From assembly GCF_001613405.1 (NCBI RefSeq), contig NZ_BDCH01000025.1, positions 1-64,000 on the forward strand: a stretch of 64,000 bases of DNA. The letters run 5' to 3'. Origin of the DNA: Nocardia crassostreae (GTDB taxonomy: Bacteria > Actinomycetota > Actinomycetes > Mycobacteriales > Mycobacteriaceae). Below, piece after piece: positions 1-8,521 of this stretch (within the stretch, counting starts at the first letter, position 1; each line of letters opens with the position of its first letter). Made by a program: the position numbers and the translations under genes. The notes below the pieces were generated by a model that did no database searches, was not told the origin of the DNA, and saw only the letters and a program-made list of their open reading frames with translations.

Positions 1-459
1 ACGAGATTCGATACCGTGCCCGAACTTTTCCTCCCGACCCCGTTGTTGGACGTTGACACTGTCGGCGGCGCCCACGGCTATTCTGATCGTGCAGCCTGCC
101 TCAGCCCGTTCGGTCAAGAGATCATTGAGCCGGGGGTACGCCTCATGGAGGAAGACGGCCGCGTAGACCAGGATGTCGATGTGGTCGCGCGCTGCTGCGA
201 ACAGGTTGACGAACACCGACGCCGGAACGTCGGCTCTCTGGTCGTAGAGGGCGACGAGTTCGGGACTGACAGCGCGGGCTGTCCGTGCTTGTCGCAGGGC
301 GGGCCACAGGGCATGAACATCCTCGCCGAGAAGTTCGGCAGCTCGAATGGCAGTACGCCTGCGAGGAACGCGGCCGAGATTTACCCAGCGCTCAACCGAT
401 TTCGGGTCCACGCCGGTAACCTCGGCCAGCCTCGCGTGGGTCCATCCTCCGGCCGCCAT
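1..459 (-). CDS. XRE-family regulator with PLD-like domain, partial at left edge
   Basis: The minus-strand frame is open to base 1, so the C-terminus lies outside the window. It begins with an XRE-type helix-turn-helix (GWTHARLAEVTGVDPKSVER, then WVNLGRVPRR). A second region (HIDILVYAAVFLHEAYPRL ... GCTIRIAVGAADS) resembles the phospholipase-D-like half seen in a class of actinobacterial XRE regulators; whether it is catalytic cannot be judged because the rest is missing. The first in-frame ATG is at 459, but similarity to the family seems to run seven codons further upstream (NERLRAA), where no ATG is present: an ATA codon sits at about 490-492 and a GTG at 576. The true start is therefore uncertain. 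Confidence 0.7.
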   Translation of the reverse strand, partial: MAAGGWTHARLAEVTGVDPKSVERWVNLGRVPRRRTAIRAAELLGEDVHALWPALRQARTARAVSPELVALYDQRADVPASVFVNLFAAARDHIDILVYAAVFLHEAYPRLNDLLTERAEAGCTIRIAVGAADSVNVQQRGREEKFGHGIESR

Positions 460-587
460 AGCGGCGCGTAACCGCTCATTCGACCCACATATGCTCGATG
501 GTCCACAGGTCTCGTGGACACCAACGGGAAAGAAGATGCTGCGCAGCCGAGTTGACCACAGCGGACACCTCGGCACCCACAGCGTGC

Positions 588-1550
588 TCAGCTCCCGAGC
601 ACCCGGTCCAGCCGGGTGCGGACCGCTTGCAGTTCGGCGACGAGTTCCCGGGGTTCGCGGACCTCGAAGTCGGCGCCGAGGTCCAGGAGCCGGTGTGCCA
701 GCCATTCCGGGGAATCCTCGCGGACCGCTTCGTAGCGGCAGGCGTTTTCGCCGACGGCGGTGATATCGCCGGGGTCATCGCCGAGTCTGCCCGCGACTTG
801 TTCGAGGGGCGCGTGGATCGTGATGTGGTAGCGCAATGTCGTTGCGCCCCAGTCGGTTCGCTCGCCCGCCACGTAGGCGGCCGGATCGGCGGCGGGGAGT
901 TCGCGCGGGGTGAATCGCGCGCCGGTGGGTTGCGGGCGCTGGATGCGGTCGACCCGGAAGATGCGCCAGTCGTCGCGGTCGATATCGAAGCTGGCCAGAT
1001 ACCAGCGATGGCGGACCGGGACGATGCCGACCGGCTCGACATTGCGGCGGGATTCCGCGCCCGCGGCCGAGAGGTAGGCGAAGCGGACGCGCTCCTTGTT
1101 CGTGATGGCGGCGGCGAGGGTGGTGAGGATTTCCGGATCCACGGGGGTTTCGCGGGAGGCGTAGCTGACCGTGGCCACGCCCAGTACGCGCACGCGGCGG
1201 CGCAATTTGGCGGGCAGCACCTGTTCGAGCTTGGCGAGGGCGCGCACCGAGGCTTCCTCGATGCCCGCGATGGCCGAGCCCGCCGCGGCGCGCAGGCCCA
1301 CGGCAATGGCCACGGCCTCCTAGTCGTCCACGAGCAGCGGCGGCATGGCCGCGCCCGCGACCAGGCGGTAGCCGCCGGTCGCGCCCAGGGTGGCCTCGAC
1401 CGGATAGCCGAGTTCGCGCAGCCGGTCGATATCGCGGCGCACGGTGCGGTCGGTGACGCCGAGGCGTTCGGCCAGTTCGCTGCCGGGCCATTCGCGCGGA
1501 GTCTGGAGCAGGGAGAGCAGACGCAGGAGTCGTGCCGGAGTATCAACCAT
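588..1550 (-). pseudogene. HTH_11/WYL-domain transcriptional regulator interrupted by an in-frame TAG
   Basis: One frame from ATG 1550 to 588 encodes a 320-residue DeoR-like regulator broken at codon 77 by TAG (1320-1322). The N-terminal 76 residues hold the HTH_11 domain (SELAERLGVTDRTVRRDIDR). After the stop the same frame resumes with EAVAIAVGLRAAA, the normal linker, and then the WYL domain with RHRWYLAS near residue 183 and the WCX-like C-terminal extension. Because both halves are intact and in register, one substitution from a sense codon such as GAG or CAG explains the break. It is divergent from the epoxide hydrolase, with a likely operator between them. As written it could make only a free DNA-binding domain. 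A sequencing error is an equally good explanation. Confidence 0.85.
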
Positions 1551-1571
1551 GCCGAAACTCTCCTCTCCAAT

Positions 1572-1590
1572 TAGGACCGGAACAGTCCTA
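1572..1590. promoter_or_regulatory. Inverted repeat, candidate operator in the divergent promoter
   Basis: TAGGAC and GTCCTA form a perfect 6-bp inverted repeat with a 7-bp spacer, centred in the 62-bp gap between the WYL regulator and the epoxide hydrolase. Position and symmetry suit an autoregulatory operator for the WYL regulator. No binding data are available. Confidence 0.4.
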
Positions 1591-1612
1591 GTAGCTTCCT
1601 AACGTAGTCGAT

Positions 1613-2755
1613 ATGACCTTCACGGCGATCCGCCCCTTCCGCATCGACATCCCGCAGGCCGAACTCGACGACCTGAACGACCGGCTGACCCGCGCCCGTT
1701 GGGCGGCGGCGCTGCCCGGCGAGGACTGGAGCCAGGGCGTTCCGGTCGGCTATCTGCGTGAGCTGACCGAGTACTGGCGCACCGAATTCGACTGGCGCGC
1801 ACAGGAGGCCGCGCTCAATGAGTTCCCGCAGTTCATCACCGAGATCGACGGCCTGGATGTGCATTTCCTGCACGTCCGCTCGCCCGAGCCGGATGCGCTG
1901 CCTTTGATCCTCACCCACGGCTGGCCGAACACCTTCGTGGAATTCAGCAAATCCATTCCGCTGCTGACGAATCCGCGGGCGCACGGGTTGGAGTCGGCGC
2001 AGGCTTTCCACGTCGTGATTCCCTCGGTGCCCGGATTCGCCTTCTCCGCGGGCCCGCGGGAATTGGGTTTCAAGCCCGGCGATGTGGCGCGAATGTGGAT
2101 CGAGCTCATGGCCCGCCTCGGATATGCCCGCTACGGCGTCCAGGGCGGCGATCTCGGAGCCTATGTGGTGCAGGAGATGGCACTGGCCTGCCCGGCTCGC
2201 ATCATCGGCGTCCACATCGACGGCGGCATCGGCATGCCCTCCGCATCCGATGTCCCCACCATGACGCCCGACGAGCTGGTCGAATGGGAACTCATGCAGA
2301 AGTGGTAGACGGGCGTGAACCACCACGTCCTGTTGTCCTCGGCCGCACAGACTTTCGCGCACGGCTGGACCGATTCCCCGGTCGGCCTGCTGTCCTGGCT
2401 GGTGCACAAGTTCAAGGAATTCTCGCCGCTGGCCGAGCATCTCGAGGATGCCGTCGAACGCGACCACCTGCTGACCAATATCTCGCTGTACTGGTTCACC
2501 AATACCGTCGCCAGTTCCTCCTGACCCATGTACAACGGCCTCGGCGACGACGGTTTCACCTGGCCCGCGGATCAGAAGCTGGTCCCCGTGGGCGTCTACG
2601 GCGGCGGCTCCGCCCTGATGCGCCGCCTGGCCGAGCGCGGCAATCGCATCGCGCACTGGCCCGAGGGCAATACCGGCAATCACTTCGTCGCCATGGAACT
2701 CCCCGAGGCGCACACCGCCGATATCCAGTCCTTCTTCACTGGCCTGATGGAATAG
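1613..2755 (+). pseudogene. Epoxide hydrolase (EHN type) with two in-frame stops
   Basis: A single frame of 381 codons encodes an alpha/beta-hydrolase epoxide hydrolase of the EHN (PF06441) family, which would open epoxides to vicinal diols. The EHN lid domain occupies roughly residues 3-110. The oxyanion motif HGWP is at 102-105, the nucleophile loop GGDLGA at 178-183 (D180), and the catalytic His lies in GNHFVAME near the end. TAG at 2306-2308 (codon 232) and TGA at 2522-2524 (codon 304) split it into three pieces, all in the same frame and of normal total length. The TGA stands where relatives commonly have Trp before PMYNG. The piece before the first stop lacks the catalytic His, so no single fragment should be active. 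Confidence 0.87.
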
Positions 2756-2784
2756 CGGGGTGCGCTCGCGGATTGTTCACGATC

Positions 2785-3546
2785 ATGAGCGCACGTTTCG
2801 ATGACAAGGTAGTCCTGATCACCGGTGGCGCGGGCGCACTCGCGAGCGCCACCGCGCAGGCCTTCGCCGAGGCCGGAGCCACGGTGGCGCTGGCCGGGCG
2901 CAGTGCCGAGCAACTCGCCGAGACCGCCGCCCGCATCCAGGCCCCGGCGGGCCGAATCGATTGGCTCACAGCCGATGTCACCGATAGCGCGCAGGTGGCC
3001 GACCTGGTCGCCGAGGTGGTGCGGCGCCACGGCGGCCTCCATATCGCTTTCAACAGCGCGGGCGTTTTCGGAAAGGCCGCGCCGGTCGCGGACTTGGACG
3101 AAAACGTTTGGCGGTCGGTTCTCGAGGTGAATCTCACCGGCGTCTTCCTCGCCATGAAGCATGAAATCGCCCATATGCGCGCCAATGGCGGCGGCACGAT
3201 CATCAATATGGCCTCGAATATCGGTGCCCACGGCCGCCGCCCCGGTATGTCCGCCTACGCCGCCTCCAAAACCGCGGTGAGCGTGCTGACGCAGACCGCC
3301 GCCCGCGATCACATTGCCGACGGCATTCGCATCAATGCCGTGAGCCCCGGCGCCAGCGATACGCCGATGTCTTTCCGCCCGGGCGAGACCCGCGCCGATC
3401 ACGATGCTCGCGTGGCCACGGCCGTACCGGCCGGTCGAGTCAGCACCCCGGCCGAAGTCGCTGCGGCGGTGCTGTGGCTGGCTTCCCCCGAATCCAGCTT
3501 CGTGGTCGGTCACGATCTGGTGGTCGACGGCGGGGCAACCGCTTGA
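2785..3546 (+). CDS. SDR-family NAD(P)-dependent oxidoreductase
   Basis: This 253-residue classical short-chain dehydrogenase/reductase has a Rossmann fold. The ATG at 2785 is chosen because the family fold starts immediately (DDKVVLITGG); the frame is open further upstream but that part is the shadow of the epoxide hydrolase. Visible motifs are the cofactor loop TGGAGALA (residues 13-20), NSAG (90-93), catalytic S143, and Y158-x-x-x-K162 (YAASK). The C-terminus ends with VGHDLVVDGG, typical of the family. The cofactor loop is odd: the two later glycines of TGxxxGxG are alanines, as in a minority of SDRs. The substrate is unknown. It follows the epoxide hydrolase on the same strand by 29 bp. 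Confidence 0.9.
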   Translation: MSARFDDKVVLITGGAGALASATAQAFAEAGATVALAGRSAEQLAETAARIQAPAGRIDWLTADVTDSAQVADLVAEVVRRHGGLHIAFNSAGVFGKAAPVADLDENVWRSVLEVNLTGVFLAMKHEIAHMRANGGGTIINMASNIGAHGRRPGMSAYAASKTAVSVLTQTAARDHIADGIRINAVSPGASDTPMSFRPGETRADHDARVATAVPAGRVSTPAEVAAAVLWLASPESSFVVGHDLVVDGGATA

Positions 3547-3674
3547 TCCGAAATACTTGCGCGCCAGTTGAATTGTGGATCACACGCAGGTTGTTGCTCC
3601 GCAATACACGTTCTCGTCATCTGCGCTGACTAACGTGCTCGGAATTCGCAGTTCGTGGTACAGGAGCAGTCGCG

Positions 3675-4100
3675 ATGACGGAGACGCTTCCAACGAAAAA
3701 CGAAGTCCTTCGAGCCTGTCGAGGGACCGGCTTTCCGGGCCATCCGCTATTGCGCGCGGCCCATCACCTCGCGGAGTTACATGAGCGCCGATTAGCAGCA
3801 ACCCCGGAACAGCTCGCGGATCTGGAATCGCGGCGCACCGATTTGGTGCGTCAGATCGACTGCTGGGTCACCGCGCAACTCCCGCCGTCCCACGGCGCGG
3901 CCCGCGTGCACACCGAAACTCTCGGCGCGGTCATCGACCGGCTGGCGAGATTGACCGCGCACGCGTTCTCGGCGCTGGCCGGTACTTCGGGCCAGGAATT
4001 GACGGCGGTCTGGCAGAACCTCGCCGAATTGGCCGTCGGCTACGAGGATCTGGCCTCCGAGGTGACCACCGGGCATCGCCGCCTGCCCGGTGGTCACTGA
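3675..4100 (+). CDS. DUF4254 domain-containing protein
   Basis: This 141-residue helical protein matches the DUF4254 family that is abundant in Nocardia (LPTKNEVLRACRG near the start, LPPSHGAARVHTETLG in the middle, LAELAVGYEDLASEV near the end). The function of the family is unknown. The ATG at 3675 is preceded by ACAGGAGC, a plausible ribosome-binding site. There is no signal peptide or membrane segment. The gene ends inside a strong hairpin and converges on the acetoacetyl-CoA ligase gene 11 bp away. Confidence 0.8.
   Translation: MTETLPTKNEVLRACRGTGFPGHPLLRAAHHLAELHERRLAATPEQLADLESRRTDLVRQIDCWVTAQLPPSHGAARVHTETLGAVIDRLARLTAHAFSALAGTSGQELTAVWQNLAELAVGYEDLASEVTTGHRRLPGGH
4062..4097. terminator. 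13-bp perfect hairpin between convergent genes
   Basis: GTGACCACCGGGC (4062-4074) pairs perfectly with GCCCGGTGGTCAC (4085-4097) around a 10-nt loop. It overlaps the last codons of the DUF4254 gene and faces the end of the acsA-type gene, so it likely works as a bidirectional terminator. A third copy of the 3' arm, CCGGTGGTCACC, lies at 4105-4116 and could form an alternative stem with the 5' arm. Confidence 0.65.
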
Positions 4101-4111
4101 TCAACCGGTGG

Positions 4112-6040
4112 TCACCTACGCAGCGCGGAGTACCACTCGAGGAGTTCGGGCGCGTCCACCGCGGTGGGCGCCACCACCTTGGCCGCCTCGGCGCCCTGGA
4201 AGATCTTCTTGATCGGGACTTCCAGTTTCTTACCGGTGCGCGTGTGCGGAATGCCGGGCGCCTCGATGATTTCGTCCGGTACGTGCCGGGGCGAGACCTC
4301 GGTGCGAATGGTGGCATTGATGCGGGATTTCAGGTCCTCGGTGAGTTCCGCACCGGGTGAGAGCACCACGAACAGCGGCATCCAGTAGCCGCCGTCGGGT
4401 TGTTCGGCGCCGATGACCAAGGCTTCCGCGATTTCCGGGAGACCCTCCACCGCCTGATAGATATCGGCGCTGCCCATGCGAATGCCGTGGCGATTGAGCG
4501 TGGAATCCGACCGGCCGTGCACGATGATGCTGCCGTGCGCGGTCAGGGTGATCCAGTCGCCGTGCCGCCAGACGCCGGGGAACATCTCGAAATAGGCGTC
4601 GCGGTAACGGGAACCGTCCGGATCGTTCCAGAACCGCACCGGCATGGACGGCATGGGTTTGGTGATGACCAGTTCGCCGACCTCGTTGCGTACCGACCGG
4701 CCTTGTTCGTCCCAGGCATCGAGCGCGACGCCGAGATAGGGGGCGGACAGCTCACCGGGCCAGACGGGAACGGTGCGCACGCCGCCGATGAATGCGGAGA
4801 CCACATCCGTGCCGCCGCTGATGGACGCCACCGGAATATCCTCACCGACATTGTCGCGCAACCAGAGTGAGGACGACGGCGGCAGCGCCGAGCCGGTAAT
4901 GCCGACCAGCCGCACGGCCGCGAGATCGTGATCGGTACGCGGCACCGCACCCGCCTTGGCGCAGGCGAGCACATATCCCGGGCTGGTGCCGACAATGGTC
5001 GCGCCGACCCGGGCGGTAATGGACCACAGGGCATCGGTGGTCGGCGCCGAGGGGCTGCCGTCGTAGCAGACCACGGTGGCGCCGACCAGCAGTCCGGCGA
5101 TCTGGAAGTTCCACATCATCCAGCTGGGGCTGGTGTACCAGAACACGGTATCGCTGGGACCGATATCCGACTGGAGCGCAATGGCTTTCAAATGTTCGAG
5201 CAGAACTCCGCCGTGGCCGTGCACAATACCCTTGGGCTTACCGGTGGTGCCGGAGGAGTACAGCACCCACAGCGGATGATCGAAATCGACCTGGGCGGTA
5301 TCGATTTCGGCGTCGAGATCGGGGCGGAGATCGTCCCAGGACAGCACGCCGGGCAGTGTCCGGCCGAAGCGGGACACCAGGACCGTGGCGCGCAGCGTCG
5401 GCAGCCCGGCGCGCAGGGCCTCGATATCGGCGGTCTTGTCGTGGACCTTGCCGCCGAAGCGATACCCGTCCGCGGTGACGAGGACGGTGGGTTCCAGCTG
5501 GCCGAGCCGATCCAGCGCGGCCTGGGCGGAATAGTCCTGGCCGCAAGCGCTCCAGATGGCGCCCAGGCTCGCGGTGGCGAGGAAGGCGATCACGGCGTGC
5601 GGGATGTTCGGCAGGTAGCCTGCGACGCGATCGCCGGGCCCGACGCCGAGCTCCCGCAGCTGGTCCGCGAAAGCCACTGTGCTGCCGATCAATTCGGCCC
5701 AGGACAGCTCACCGACAGTGCCGTCCTCGTCCACTGCGACAATGGCCGGGCGATCGGTGCGCGCCTGCCGCGCCACCTGGTCGATGCAGTTCAGCCGTGC
5801 ACCCGGAAACCACTGCGCCCCGGGCATTTCCATGCTGGTCAGCACATCCTGCGGACGTTCGCCGAGATCGAAGTAGTCCCACACCGCACCCCAGAACCCG
5901 GGCAGGTCGTCCACCGACCACTGCCACAGCGCCCGATAGTCCGGCAGCGACTCCCCGGTCCGCTTCTCCACGAAGCGGGCGAAACTGGTGACGTCCGCCT
6001 CGACGATATCCAGATCCGTCGGCGTCCACTGGGCTTCCAT
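4112..6040 (-). CDS. Acetoacetate--CoA ligase
   Basis: This 642-residue ANL-superfamily ligase activates acetoacetate to acetoacetyl-CoA using ATP and CoA. Support comes from the full length, the acetyl-CoA-synthetase N-terminal cap (LPDYRALWQWSVDDLPGFW), the P-loop motif YSSGTTGKPKGIVHG, the W-rich stretch FWYTSPSWMMWNF, SISGGTDVV, and the C-terminal TRTGKKLEVPIKK with the catalytic Lys. It is the last gene of the leucine-catabolism operon, 11 bp after citE. Leucine breakdown yields acetoacetate plus acetyl-CoA at the lyase step, so this enzyme would recover the acetoacetate for thiolysis. ATG 6040 has GGTAGGAGG-like sequence upstream. Confidence 0.92.
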   Translation of the reverse strand: MEAQWTPTDLDIVEADVTSFARFVEKRTGESLPDYRALWQWSVDDLPGFWGAVWDYFDLGERPQDVLTSMEMPGAQWFPGARLNCIDQVARQARTDRPAIVAVDEDGTVGELSWAELIGSTVAFADQLRELGVGPGDRVAGYLPNIPHAVIAFLATASLGAIWSACGQDYSAQAALDRLGQLEPTVLVTADGYRFGGKVHDKTADIEALRAGLPTLRATVLVSRFGRTLPGVLSWDDLRPDLDAEIDTAQVDFDHPLWVLYSSGTTGKPKGIVHGHGGVLLEHLKAIALQSDIGPSDTVFWYTSPSWMMWNFQIAGLLVGATVVCYDGSPSAPTTDALWSITARVGATIVGTSPGYVLACAKAGAVPRTDHDLAAVRLVGITGSALPPSSSLWLRDNVGEDIPVASISGGTDVVSAFIGGVRTVPVWPGELSAPYLGVALDAWDEQGRSVRNEVGELVITKPMPSMPVRFWNDPDGSRYRDAYFEMFPGVWRHGDWITLTAHGSIIVHGRSDSTLNRHGIRMGSADIYQAVEGLPEIAEALVIGAEQPDGGYWMPLFVVLSPGAELTEDLKSRINATIRTEVSPRHVPDEIIEAPGIPHTRTGKKLEVPIKKIFQGAEAAKVVAPTAVDAPELLEWYSALRR

Positions 6041-6051
6041 CGCGCTACCTC

Positions 6052-6879
6052 CTACGACGCCGGACTACCGGCGCGTTGCGCCCGCGCCACGATTCGCTCG
6101 GCATGCCGGATGACCGGCATATCCACCATCCTGCCCTCGAAGGTGAAGACGCCCGGCTGATTCGGCACCTCCGCCAAAAGCCTTCGCGCCCAATCGACCT
6201 CGGCAGCGCCCGGAGCGTAGGCGCGGCGGATCACCGGAATCTGACTCGGATGAATGGCGACCTTGGCATCGAAGCCGATGGCGACCGCATCCTCGGATTC
6301 CGCGGCCAGGCCGTCGAGATCCGGAATATTCAGATACACCGAATCGAGCGCGAACTTCCCGTACGCCTTGGCGGCCAGCAGGGATTGCGAGCGCACATGC
6401 CGCGCCACATCCCGATAACCGCCGTCGGCATGACGGCTGGAATTACCGCCCAGCGCCGCGACGAGGTCCTCCGCGCCCCACATGACGCCGATGGCATTGC
6501 GCACCATGACCGCGCGCCCCACCGCCATGGCACCCAGCGGGGATTCGATCAGCGCGATCACCTCGTAATCGGCCAGGCGCGTGATCTGTTCGGCGGATTC
6601 GCATTTCGGCAGCATGATGCGCCGGTATTCGGTGCGGACCAGGGCGTCCACATCGAGCATGTGATCCAGCGTGCCCGCCGCATTGATGCGCACCACGGTG
6701 CGTTCGGGATCCAGCGGGTTGGCGATCAGCGCCTCGCGGGCCGCGGCCTTATCGGCCTCGGCGACGCCGTCCTCCAGGTCGATAATGACCACATCGGCTG
6801 CCGCGAGCGCCTTTCCATAGCGCTCGGGGCGGTCGGCCGGACAGAACAACCATGCGGGTCCGGGCATTTCCCAGCTCAT
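6052..6879 (-). CDS. citE: HpcH/HpaI aldolase/citrate lyase family protein (CitE-like beta-hydroxyacyl-CoA lyase)
   Basis: This 275-residue TIM-barrel lyase belongs to the CitE-like family. Motifs include VVIIDLEDGV (metal and substrate site), ALIESPLGA, MWGAEDL and IHPSQIPVI. Gene order matches M. tuberculosis Rv2498c, a stand-alone CitE homologue reported as a beta-hydroxyacyl-CoA lyase acting in leucine catabolism and itaconate dissimilation. The likely reaction here is cleavage of 3-hydroxy-3-methylglutaryl-CoA and/or citramalyl-CoA. The citrate-lyase alpha and gamma subunits are absent from the neighbourhood, so it is not a classical citrate lyase. It overlaps maoC by 4 bp. Confidence 0.88.
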   Translation of the reverse strand: MSWEMPGPAWLFCPADRPERYGKALAAADVVIIDLEDGVAEADKAAAREALIANPLDPERTVVRINAAGTLDHMLDVDALVRTEYRRIMLPKCESAEQITRLADYEVIALIESPLGAMAVGRAVMVRNAIGVMWGAEDLVAALGGNSSRHADGGYRDVARHVRSQSLLAAKAYGKFALDSVYLNIPDLDGLAAESEDAVAIGFDAKVAIHPSQIPVIRRAYAPGAAEVDWARRLLAEVPNQPGVFTFEGRMVDMPVIRHAERIVARAQRAGSPAS

Positions 6880-7361
6880 GAAGGGTTCTTCCTTACGAGG
6901 GTTTTGCGGACGGCGGTGGCGACGATATCGCCGTGCTGATTGCGGCCGGTGTGCGCGAAGGAAACGATGCCCTCGCCCGGACGGCTCTTGGATTCCCGCA
7001 GGTCGGTCACCACGGTTTCGGCATAGAGCGTGTCACCGTGGAAAAGCGGCTTGGGGAAGGCGATTTCGGAGAAGCCGAGATTGGCGACAATGGTGCCCTG
7101 GGTCAGCTGCGCCACCGACAGGCCGACCAGCGTCGAGAGCGTGAACATGGAATTCACCAGCCGCGCGTGGAACGGCGGCAGCGCGTCGGCGAACGCGGCG
7201 TCCAGATGTAGCGCCTGGGTATTCATGGTCAGCGTCGTGAACAGCACATTGTCGGCCTCGGTAACGGTGCGGCCGGGCCGGTGCTCGTACACCACACCGG
7301 TCTCGAACTCCTCGAACCAGAGACCGCGCTGTACGACTCGGCGCGGGCTGTCAGTGCTCAC
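6876..7361 (-). CDS. MaoC-family hydratase
   Basis: This 161-residue single hot-dog (MaoC-like) enoyl-CoA hydratase starts at ATG 7361. The hydratase motif reads TEADNVLFTTLTMNTQALHLD, with Asn where typical MaoC enzymes have the dyad Asp but the His-x-Asp kept, followed by VANLGFSEIAFPKPLFHGDTL (split here for reading). In M. tuberculosis the equivalent gene Rv2499c sits in the same place between fadE19 and citE. Hydration of methylglutaconyl-CoA or mesaconyl-CoA is the inferred job. It overlaps both neighbours by 4 bp, indicating translational coupling. Confidence 0.88.
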   Translation of the reverse strand: MSTDSPRRVVQRGLWFEEFETGVVYEHRPGRTVTEADNVLFTTLTMNTQALHLDAAFADALPPFHARLVNSMFTLSTLVGLSVAQLTQGTIVANLGFSEIAFPKPLFHGDTLYAETVVTDLRESKSRPGEGIVSFAHTGRNQHGDIVATAVRKTLVRKNPS

Positions 7362-8521
7362 AGCCCCAGCTCCCGCCCGATCAGCATCAACTGCACCTCC
7401 GTGGTGCCCTCACCTATTTCCAGGATCTTGCTGTCTCGATAGTGCCGGGCCACAGCATATTCGTTCATGAAGCCGTAGCCGCCGAAAATCTGGGTGGCGT
7501 CGCGGGCATTGTCCATGGCGGCCTCGGAAGCGACGAGTTTCGCGATGGCGGCCTGTTTCTTGAACGGTTTTCCGGTGAGCATGAGCGCGGCCGCGTCGTA
7601 GTAGGCGGCGCGGGCGGCATGGGCGCGGGCCTCCATGCGGGCGATCTTGAAGGCAATGGCCTGATTGCTGCCGATGGGACGCCCGAAAGCCTCGCGCTCC
7701 TTGGCATAGCGGACGCTCTCGTCCACACAGCCCTGCGCCGCGCCGACCGACAGCGCCGCGATGGCAATGCGGCCCTCGTCCAGAATGCGCAGGAAGTTGG
7801 CGTACCCGCGCCCGCGCTCGCCGAGCAGGTTCTCGGCGGGCACCCGCACATCGGTGAAGCTCAGCGGATGGGTGTCGGAAGCATTCCAGCCGACCTTGTT
7901 GTAGGCGGGCTCGGCCACGAATCCCGGCGTGTCAGTGGGCACCAGGATGGTGGAGATCTCCTTCTTCCCCTCCGTGGTCCCGGTGACGGCGGTGACGGTC
8001 ACCAGCCGCGTGATATCGGTGCCGGAATTGGTGATGAACTGCTTGGAGCCGTTGATGATCCAGCTGTCCCCGTCCAGCACGGCCGTGGTGCGCGTGCCGC
8101 CCGCATCACTGCCCGCCCCCGGTTCGGTGAGCCCGAACGCCGCCAGCGCCCGGCCGCTGGTCAGCTGTGGCAGCCATTCCTGCTTCTGCTTGTCGTTGCC
8201 GAATCGGTAAACCGGCATCGCACCCAGCGACACTCCGGCCTCGAGCGTGATGGCCACACTCTGATCGACCTTGCCCAGCTCCTCCAAGGCCAAGCACAGC
8301 GCGAAGTAGTCCCCGCCCATCCCCCCGAACTCCTCCGGGAACGGCAACCCGAACAGCCCCATATCCGCCATGCCCTTCACAACCTCGTACGGGAAGCTGT
8401 GCTCGGCATCGTGCTTGGCGGCCACGGGAGCCACCACCTGATTGGCGAAATCCCGCACGGTGAGCGCGAGTTCGCGGTACTCGTCCGGAAGCGTTCCGGT
8501 GGAGAGGAAGTCGGTCATCAC
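7358..8521 (-). CDS. Acyl-CoA dehydrogenase (FadE19-like, isovaleryl-CoA dehydrogenase role)
   Basis: This 387-residue FAD-dependent acyl-CoA dehydrogenase has the expected three-domain layout. It shows GLTEPGAGSDAGGTRTTA near residue 135, WIINGSKQFITNSG, the arginine-rich RDSKILEIGEGTTEVQ C-terminal signature, and a candidate catalytic Glu in GGYGFMNEYAVAR. Its place between the biotin carboxylase and MaoC genes argues for branched-chain substrates, with isovaleryl-CoA the natural guess in leucine breakdown. Two ATG codons occur together at the start (MMTDF); either may be used. It overlaps accA1 by 4 bp. Confidence 0.9.
   Translation of the reverse strand: MMTDFLSTGTLPDEYRELALTVRDFANQVVAPVAAKHDAEHSFPYEVVKGMADMGLFGLPFPEEFGGMGGDYFALCLALEELGKVDQSVAITLEAGVSLGAMPVYRFGNDKQKQEWLPQLTSGRALAAFGLTEPGAGSDAGGTRTTAVLDGDSWIINGSKQFITNSGTDITRLVTVTAVTGTTEGKKEISTILVPTDTPGFVAEPAYNKVGWNASDTHPLSFTDVRVPAENLLGERGRGYANFLRILDEGRIAIAALSVGAAQGCVDESVRYAKEREAFGRPIGSNQAIAFKIARMEARAHAARAAYYDAAALMLTGKPFKKQAAIAKLVASEAAMDNARDATQIFGGYGFMNEYAVARHYRDSKILEIGEGTTEVQLMLIGRELGL

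Noticed and set aside
2095..2784. Upstream extension of the SDR open frame to 2095
   Set aside because: The extension lies over the epoxide hydrolase in a different frame; the SDR fold begins right after ATG 2785.
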